This document shows, one piece after another, positions 24,532 to 29,014 of a stretch of DNA of 29,014 nucleotides (the first letter of the stretch is position 1; every line of letters begins with the position of its first letter). The position numbers were made by a program, and so were the translations under genes. The notes beneath the pieces are model-generated. The model saw nothing but the letters and a program-made list of their open reading frames with translations. It did not search any database and had not been told where the DNA came from. This DNA is from a virus, in the IMG/VR virus record IMGVR_UViG_3300030109_001380, positions 1 through 29,014 of that record; one strand, given 5' to 3'.

Positions 24532-26042
24532 TGTTTCGTATTTTTGGTCCACCCGGGACCGGAAAAACAACAACATTACTAAATCTAGTTGATAAAGAGT
24601 TAGAGCGAGGAACGCCCTCATCAGAGATAGCGTTTTTGGCTTTTACTCGTAAAGCAGCGAGAGAGGCAAAAGAACGTGCGTGCCGTAGGTTTGGACTAGA
24701 CGCTAAACAAGATTTACCTTATTTTCGCACACTACATTCTTTGGCTTTTCGTTTAGTCGGACTAACGACCGAACAATTAATGGGAACAGAGCATTACAGA
24801 GAGATAGAGAACCGTATCGGCTTTGATCTATCGGGAAGCACTAATATAGACGAAGAACACACTGCGTCTATAAAAAGAGAGTCAGAGATTTTACGGCTAA
24901 TAACATTAGCGCGTTTAAGAAGAACAACGCTACATTCCGAATACAATAGAAGCAACGTTAAATACAGTTGGACTGAAGTTAATTATGTAGCCAATGCCGT
25001 AGAGCAATACAAAAAATCAAATGGCTTACACGATTACACGGATATGTTAGAACTGTTTGTGGCTAAAGGTCGCACGATATGTCCACCTTTGCGATTGTGT
25101 TTGTTAGACGAGGCCCAGGATTTATCTCCGTTACAATGGGAGATCGCACACCTGTTAGACTCTAAATCAGATAAGATGTATTGCGCCGGAGACGACGATC
25201 AAGCTATCTATGACTTTGCCGGTGCAGACGTAGATCATTTTATAAATTTACCGGGCGGTGCAGAAATATTAGAAACAAGCTATCGCGTTCCGGCTTCTGT
25301 GCATCAACTGGCAATGGGGTTATCTTCAAGAATACAACGCCGTTTTCCTAAAAATTATGTGCCAAAAACAGATATGGGTTCGGTGCAAAGAATTTACTCC
25401 CCAGAAAGTTTAGATTTTAGTAAAGGCGACTGGTTGATCTTGAGTCAAGCTAATTATCAAATTAATCCTGTATCTTCTATTTTGAAGCAAAGTGGGTATT
25501 ATTTTGAAAGATCGGGCTATCCGTCTGTATCTCCTAAAGTAAGCACGGCTTTGTTGGCTTGGAAGAAGTTACAAAATAATGACGTCATAGACGTCGGTTC
25601 GGCACAAGTTTTGTATTCATTTATGCGTGGCAATGGCGTGCGTGTAGAACGTGGGTTTAAAACACTGAAAGCGGGAGAAAATGTTTTTTTAAGTTTAGAT
25701 CAATTACAAAAAGATCACGGCTTATTGGCTACGGCAGATATGGATTGGCAAACGGCACTAGATCGTTTACCTGATATGGACCGAGCATACATCAACGCAT
25801 TACTGCGAAGGGGCGAAGATTTAGAAGAAATGCCCCGCATCAAATTATCCACGATTCACGGAGCAAAAGGCGGAGAAGCAGAGAACGTAGTAGTGTTTAG
25901 CGATTTGACCGCCGCGGCTGATGAATCTTTACAGATCAGTCCAGACACCTTGCACCGTGTCTTTTATGTTGCCGTGACTCGAACTAAAAAGAATCTTTAC
26001 ATTGTAGAGCCAGAAATTTATCAAAGGAGTTATAACTTATAA
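24531..26042 (+). CDS. UvrD/Rep-like superfamily 1 DNA helicase
   Basis: A 503-residue SF1 helicase, somewhat short compared with UvrD or Rep (about 670-720). Motifs: Walker A FGPPGTGKTTT (5-15), Ia FLAFTRKAAREAKERA, motif Ic/TxGx-like YFRTLHSLAFRL, Walker B LLDEAQDLSPLQ (D193-E194), motif III AGDDDQAIYDFAGAD, motif IV ETSYRVP, motif V LSTIHGAKGGEAENVV, motif VI VAVTRTKKNLYI (R484). It should unwind DNA 3'-to-5' if it behaves like its family. The ATG overlaps the primase stop and its own stop overlaps the polymerase start, so primase, helicase and polymerase form a coupled set. It may supply fork unwinding in the absence of a visible hexameric helicase (inference). Confidence 0.92.
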   Translation: MFRIFGPPGTGKTTTLLNLVDKELERGTPSSEIAFLAFTRKAAREAKERACRRFGLDAKQDLPYFRTLHSLAFRLVGLTTEQLMGTEHYREIENRIGFDLSGSTNIDEEHTASIKRESEILRLITLARLRRTTLHSEYNRSNVKYSWTEVNYVANAVEQYKKSNGLHDYTDMLELFVAKGRTICPPLRLCLLDEAQDLSPLQWEIAHLLDSKSDKMYCAGDDDQAIYDFAGADVDHFINLPGGAEILETSYRVPASVHQLAMGLSSRIQRRFPKNYVPKTDMGSVQRIYSPESLDFSKGDWLILSQANYQINPVSSILKQSGYYFERSGYPSVSPKVSTALLAWKKLQNNDVIDVGSAQVLYSFMRGNGVRVERGFKTLKAGENVFLSLDQLQKDHGLLATADMDWQTALDRLPDMDRAYINALLRRGEDLEEMPRIKLSTIHGAKGGEAENVVVFSDLTAAADESLQISPDTLHRVFYVAVTRTKKNLYIVEPEIYQRSYNL

Positions 26043-27961
26043 TGAAAAAAGAAACCAGATTACAGTTTCCCATGTTTGGGACAAGCACCGATTGGACTCC
26101 GCCCGTAGACTTACCCGATTTAAGTGACGCTAAAGAAATAGCCATAGACCTCGAAACACGCGACCCGAACCTTAAAACCAATGGTCCAGGGTGGCCTACT
26201 GGGGACGGTGAGGTAGTGGGCGTTGCAGTAGCTACGGCAGACTGGAAGGGGTATTTGCCTTTCAGTCACTTAGGCGGTGGAAATTTAGATCGACGCATCA
26301 TTTCACGTTGGTTGACTAAAATTCTTGCCGGAGACGGCGATAAAATTATGCACAATGCTCAGTATGACGCCGGGTGGCTACGTCAAATGGGCGTGCCTAT
26401 CAATGGTCGCATCATAGATACCATGATTACAGCGTCCTTATTGGACGAAAATAGGTTTAGTTACTCATTGAACGCACTCTCCTTTGATTATTTAGGCAAA
26501 ACTAAGTCCGAAAAGCTGTTAGTAGACGCCGCAAGGGACTTTGGCGTAGATCCAAAAGCAGAAATGTGGAAGCTACCGGCCCCGTATGTGGGTCCTTACG
26601 CAGAAATGGACGCAGAACTCACACTCGAGCTATGGCAGTTATTTAAAACACAGATAGCCGTCGAGGATTTAAGTTCGGTGTGGGAATTAGAAACGGAATT
26701 GTTGCCGTGCCTTATAGATATGACCTGGCGTGGTGTTCGAGTAGATGTAGATCGAGCAGAAAGAACTAAACAAGCTATATTAAAAAGAGAAAAAGAAGCA
26801 CTGGCACAAATTAAAAAGTTGGCGGGGTTTGAAGTAGAAGTATGGGCTGCGGCTTCTTTGAAAAAAGCATTTGATAAAATTGGCATAAGCTATCCCAGAA
26901 CTGAGAAGGGTGCCCCGAGTTTTACTAAAGCGTTTCTAACTGAGCACAAGCATGAGTTTCCACGTTTGGTGGTAAAAGCACGTGAGTTAAATAAGATACA
27001 GGGCACGTTTATAAATACGATACTCAAGCACGTTGGTAAAGATAAGCGTATTCATAGTCACATCAACCAGTTACGTTCGGATAATGGCGGAACCGTGTCG
27101 GGACGCATATCAATGAACAATCCAAACCTTCAACAAATCCCGGCTCGCGACCCAGAACTGGGACCAATGATACGCAGTTTGTTTTTGCCTGAAGAAGACG
27201 AACAGTGGGCGGCGATAGATTTCTCGCAACAGGAACCACGGATCTTGGTGCATTACGCCTCGGTCTTATCTGATTGGAAGGGCGGTGGTTTAGAAGGTGT
27301 AGATGAATTTGTAGACGGTTATAAGAACAATCCAGATATGGACTTTCACACAATGGTTGCAGAAATGGCTGATATTCCTAGAAAAAGTGCCAAGACTATT
27401 AATTTAGCCATGATGTATGGCATGGGCGTTACCAAGCTATCGCACCAGTTAGACATCAGTTTAGACGAAGCAAAAGACCTGACTAAGCAATACCACAGTC
27501 GCGTGCCATTTGTTAAACAATTAATGCAAGGCGTATCGAGAAGATTAGAAGACGCGCGATCTAACGGAAGTGTGCGCTCTTTGAAGGGCAGAAAGTGCAG
27601 ATTTGATTTATGGGAACCAAAAGGGTTTGAAATGAAAAAAGCGTTGCCAAAAGAAGAAGCACTGGCAACCTATGGACAAACTACACAATTAAAACGTGCA
27701 TTTACATACAAAGCACTTAACCGATTAATCCAGGCAAGTGCCGCAGATATGACAAAACAAGCTATGGTTAACCTTTATAATCAAGGGTTTACGCCACTTT
27801 TGCAGATACATGATGAACTTGATTGCTCGGTAAAAGACTTGGAAGAAGCACAAAAGATTTCGGGAATAATGGAAACGGCTCTGGAATTAAAAGTTCCCAG
27901 TAAATGTGACATTGACCTCGGACCAAGTTGGGGAGAGGCGAAAGAAATAAAATCTGTTTGA
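26042..27961 (+). CDS. DNA polymerase I-type (family A) replicative polymerase with 3'-5' exonuclease
   Basis: A 639-residue polymerase lacking the 5'-3' nuclease domain, as usual in phages. Proofreading motifs are IDLET (D36, E38), HNAQYDAGW (D109) and YAEMD (Y186, D190). Polymerase motif A is DFSQQEPR (393-400), motif B is RKSAKTINLAMMYG (447-460, with R447, K451, Y459), motif C is HDE (590-592). The residue matching E. coli Phe762 is Leu455. It copies the phage genome using primers from the upstream AEP primase. The start overlaps the helicase stop (TAATG). The stop codon TGA lies within the -35 box of the next promoter. No T7-like thioredoxin-binding insertion is evident. Confidence 0.96.
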   Translation: MKKETRLQFPMFGTSTDWTPPVDLPDLSDAKEIAIDLETRDPNLKTNGPGWPTGDGEVVGVAVATADWKGYLPFSHLGGGNLDRRIISRWLTKILAGDGDKIMHNAQYDAGWLRQMGVPINGRIIDTMITASLLDENRFSYSLNALSFDYLGKTKSEKLLVDAARDFGVDPKAEMWKLPAPYVGPYAEMDAELTLELWQLFKTQIAVEDLSSVWELETELLPCLIDMTWRGVRVDVDRAERTKQAILKREKEALAQIKKLAGFEVEVWAAASLKKAFDKIGISYPRTEKGAPSFTKAFLTEHKHEFPRLVVKARELNKIQGTFINTILKHVGKDKRIHSHINQLRSDNGGTVSGRISMNNPNLQQIPARDPELGPMIRSLFLPEEDEQWAAIDFSQQEPRILVHYASVLSDWKGGGLEGVDEFVDGYKNNPDMDFHTMVAEMADIPRKSAKTINLAMMYGMGVTKLSHQLDISLDEAKDLTKQYHSRVPFVKQLMQGVSRRLEDARSNGSVRSLKGRKCRFDLWEPKGFEMKKALPKEEALATYGQTTQLKRAFTYKALNRLIQASAADMTKQAMVNLYNQGFTPLLQIHDELDCSVKDLEEAQKISGIMETALELKVPSKCDIDLGPSWGEAKEIKSV

Positions 27962-27986
27962 GTATTGCGGATTTGTCCTATATAAT
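27958..27986 (+). promoter_or_regulatory. Sigma70-like promoter with perfect TATAAT
   Basis: TTGAGT (27958-27963), 17-bp spacer, TATAAT (27981-27986). Transcription is expected to begin around 27993, practically at the ATG of the next gene (27994), so the message may be leaderless. Confidence 0.65.
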
Positions 27987-27993
27987 CTCAGAT

Positions 27994-28269
27994 ATGGCAG
28001 ATGAAGCTATGCTAAAAGCAGATGGATATGACGAGGCAATTCTTGGAATTACCCGTCGCTGCGGAAAGCAGGACATCATAGCCTACGATGTTGCTAAAAT
28101 TTTAGACATTCTAGTAACGCGCGATGGTATGACAGACGAAGAAGCAATAGAGTTCTTTGAATATAATGTTCAAGGGGCCTGGTTAGGGGAAGGCACACCC
28201 TGTTTCGTTTATACCCATGAACTAGAGGATTTAAAAGACGAATTAAATTGGAACCAAGAATCAAATTAG
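27994..28269 (+). CDS. Small conserved phage hypothetical protein (91 residues)
   Basis: An acidic 91-residue protein: MADEAMLKADGYDEAILGIT, a Cys-containing RRCGKQDIIAYDVAKILDIL, and MTDEEAIEFFEYNVQGAWLG followed by TPCFVYTHE. The DGYDEAI...DGMTxEEAxEFFxYN pattern is frequent in small phage proteins of many marine and gut phages, but no function is known to me. I place the start at ATG 27994 because conservation begins there, although an in-frame ATG at 27928 inside the polymerase gene exists. No Shine-Dalgarno precedes 27994, consistent with leaderless translation from the promoter ending at 27986. Confidence 0.75.
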   Translation: MADEAMLKADGYDEAILGITRRCGKQDIIAYDVAKILDILVTRDGMTDEEAIEFFEYNVQGAWLGEGTPCFVYTHELEDLKDELNWNQESN

Positions 28270-28277
28270 GAATTACT

Positions 28278-28436
28278 ATGGACACAGATAAGTGGAAAAG
28301 TATATTGGTGCCTCGCGACACGTATGAAGAAATAAGAGAAGTTGCCAAAGAAGAAGGTAGAACTATTTCTGGACAATTACGTTTGACTTGGCAACAATGG
28401 AAAAATGCAAATAGAACACAAAAATTGGACAGCTAG
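28278..28436 (+). CDS. 52-residue ribbon-helix-helix-like protein
   Basis: Starting at ATG 28278 (TAGGA eight bases before), it encodes a beta strand WKSILVPRDTYEEIREVAKE then EGRTISGQLRLTWQQWKNA. A short strand followed by two helices with Thr/Ser at the turn is the Arc/CopG/MetJ ribbon-helix-helix pattern, a dimeric DNA-binding fold that reads DNA with the strand (K-S-I-L-V here). A small phage transcription regulator is the likely role, possibly on nearby palindromes. A longer version from TTG 28248 is possible but less likely. Its 3' end overlaps the next gene by 32 bases in another frame. Confidence 0.65.
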   Translation: MDTDKWKSILVPRDTYEEIREVAKEEGRTISGQLRLTWQQWKNANRTQKLDS

Positions 28437-28563
28437 AGAGTTTTTAAAGATCGCGGATCGCGTGTCACGGAAATTAGAGAGAGGCGATAAAGTTTACCGA
28501 GACGAGATAGAAAAATTAAAATTGCTGGCTCAAATAGAAGTCGCTAAAAAAAAGATGTTATAA
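28405..28563 (+). CDS. 52-residue charged helical protein overlapping the RHH gene
   Basis: ATG 28405 opens a 52-residue frame, MQIEHKNWTAREFLKIADRV then a charged helix (RKLERGDKVYRDEIEKLKLL, AQIEVAKKKML) ending at TAA 28561-28563. It overlaps the preceding gene by 32 bases and fills the space up to the terminator, which supports its being real. The whole second half looks like one long amphipathic helix or a coiled coil. No known family is recognised. The ribosome site is weak (TGGAAAA), so it may rely on coupling to the upstream gene. Confidence 0.55.
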   Translation: MQIEHKNWTAREFLKIADRVSRKLERGDKVYRDEIEKLKLLAQIEVAKKKML

Positions 28564-28590
28564 GGTCCCTCCCGTCCTTTTCTTTTTATA

Positions 28591-28625
28591 CCCGTTAATT
28601 CCTCCATTATTAACGGGTTTTTTTT
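28591..28625 (+). terminator. Strong intrinsic terminator of the replication/early operon
   Basis: CCCGTTAAT (28591-28599) pairs perfectly with ATTAACGGG (28609-28617) around a 9-base loop and is followed by eight T (28618-28625). It sits 27 bases after the last stop codon and separates this operon from the next promoter. Confidence 0.95.
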
Positions 28626-28660
28626 GCGCAAACCACTCGTAAGTTATTGATTGTTAGTTA

Positions 28661-28683
28661 GTTTTTCATTGTTTTTGAAAAAC
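28661..28683. repeat. AT-rich inverted repeat between terminator and next promoter
   Basis: GTTTTTCA (28661-28668) is perfectly complementary to TGAAAAAC (28676-28683) with a 7-base loop. There is no T-run after it on the plus strand. It may be an operator or part of an AT-rich initiation region; the role is not decidable from sequence. Confidence 0.5.
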
Positions 28684-28726
28684 AGACCCCCTATGTTTAT
28701 TGGCCTCTGCAAGGTATAAGACATTA

Positions 28727-28735
28727 TGTTATAAT
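28727..28735 (+). promoter_or_regulatory. Extended -10 promoter for the last gene
   Basis: TGTTATAAT combines the extended TGn element with a perfect TATAAT (28730-28735). The best -35 at the 17-bp position (CTGCAA, 28707-28712) is poor, as expected when the extended -10 compensates. The predicted start near 28742 gives an 85-base leader. Confidence 0.7.
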
Positions 28736-28796
28736 ACTTATACGCGGTTTTTTATGAATCGCGGTTGTTCTTTAACAATTTGTTTAATCCTTTTAA

Positions 28797-28825
28797 CTAA
28801 TGTGCAAAAGCACGGGAGGCATTAG
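28797..28825 (+). promoter_or_regulatory. Leader structure enclosing the Shine-Dalgarno sequence
   Basis: CTAAT (28797-28801) can pair with ATTAG (28821-28825), and inside it GTGC-AAAA-GCAC (28802-28813) forms a small stacked hairpin. The ribosome site GGGAGG (28814-28819) is left as an asymmetric bulge between the two stems, immediately before ATG 28828. This could tune ribosome access. Confidence 0.5.
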
Positions 28826-28827
28826 CT

Positions 28828-29014
28828 ATGGCTAATCTAAAAGTTGGAGTGGACATCACTTCTGATGGGTATACGTTTTTGGCAATTACTATGGGATCTT
28901 ATGGAACCTGGACTATTGGTTTGAATCTGCAAGAAGTTATTGCTAGAGCCAATAGGACTGCAAGTTCTGATCGCACCAACGTTATTGAGGTGTGGTATGG
29001 CAAAAGCGACGACA
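28828..29014 (+). CDS. Start of an unidentified gene (partial at right edge)
   Basis: ATG 28828 opens a frame still open at the end of the window (62 codons visible): MANLKVGVDITSDGYTFLAI, then TMGSYGTWTIGLNLQEVIAR and ANRTASSDRTNVIEVWYGKS. The first part looks beta-rich and is followed by a short helix. GGGAGG lies eight bases upstream. It is the first gene behind the extended -10 promoter and may start a separate early operon. No family is recognised from this fragment. Confidence 0.75.
   Translation, partial: MANLKVGVDITSDGYTFLAITMGSYGTWTIGLNLQEVIARANRTASSDRTNVIEVWYGKSDD

Noticed and set aside
27928-27993. N-terminal extension of the 91-residue protein from ATG 27928
   Set aside because: It overlaps the polymerase C-terminus out of frame, and the recognisable family sequence begins at 27994, directly after a promoter.
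28248-28277. TTG start for the RHH-like protein
   Set aside because: ATG 28278 has a TAGGA site at proper spacing and gives the normal length for a ribbon-helix-helix protein.
28745-28765. CGCGG...CGCGG repeat in the leader after the extended -10 promoter
   Set aside because: Two 5-base direct copies with an AT spacer are too short to distinguish from chance.

Overview
The window is a contiguous part of a double-stranded DNA phage genome, most likely a short-tailed (podovirus-like) marine phage known mainly from metagenomes. The reasons are an AT-rich, almost gap-free gene array, P22-like connector and tail-stabilisation genes, a run of very large presumed ejection or internal virion proteins, and a replication block with family A DNA polymerase. 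No integrase, RNA polymerase, terminase, portal or capsid gene is recognisable here. The marine assignment is inference from protein style. No stretch longer than 300 bases lacks a gene, and I see no tRNA, rRNA, CRISPR or insertion sequence.

Layout. (1) 1-20057, plus strand, late/virion module: end of an upstream gene, a gp4-like connector protein, two small neck or adaptor proteins, several low-complexity virion proteins, a 971-residue tail fibre with about 39 copies of a 17-residue repeat and a self-cleaving S74 chaperone end, a putative 2OG-Fe(II) oxygenase, a thermonuclease-like nuclease, two tiny membrane proteins (lysis candidates), a P22 gp10-like stabilisation protein, and four large structural/ejection proteins. 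(2) 20054-21496, minus strand: one SNF2-type helicase, convergent with the virion module, the two stop codons sharing TTAG. (3) 21497-21598: a divergent control region in which two sigma70-like promoters pointing opposite ways are interleaved and flanked by a perfect palindrome. (4) 21599-27961, plus strand, replication module: coiled-coil protein, ssDNA-binding-like protein, archaeo-eukaryotic (AEP) primase, UvrD-like helicase, DNA polymerase. (5) 27994-28563: three small genes, including a ribbon-helix-helix protein, behind their own strong promoter and closed by a clear intrinsic terminator. (6) 28626-29014: a new extended -10 promoter, a structured leader holding the Shine-Dalgarno sequence, and the start of another gene.

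How it fits together: genes are tightly coupled (repeated TAATG and ATGA stop/start overlaps). The promoters have host sigma70-like form, consistent with dependence on host RNA polymerase. The replication block has an AEP primase and SF1/SF2 helicases, but no DnaB- or T7 gp4-like hexameric helicase in the window. The ssDNA-binding protein and, unusually, the primase both end in an SSB-like acidic ...PF tail. The most interesting points are that primase tail, the interleaved divergent promoters, a GNRA-capped hairpin just before the primase gene, the antimicrobial-peptide-like helix in a virion protein, the oxygenase/nuclease pair inside the tail module, and Leu at the Pol I 762 position.
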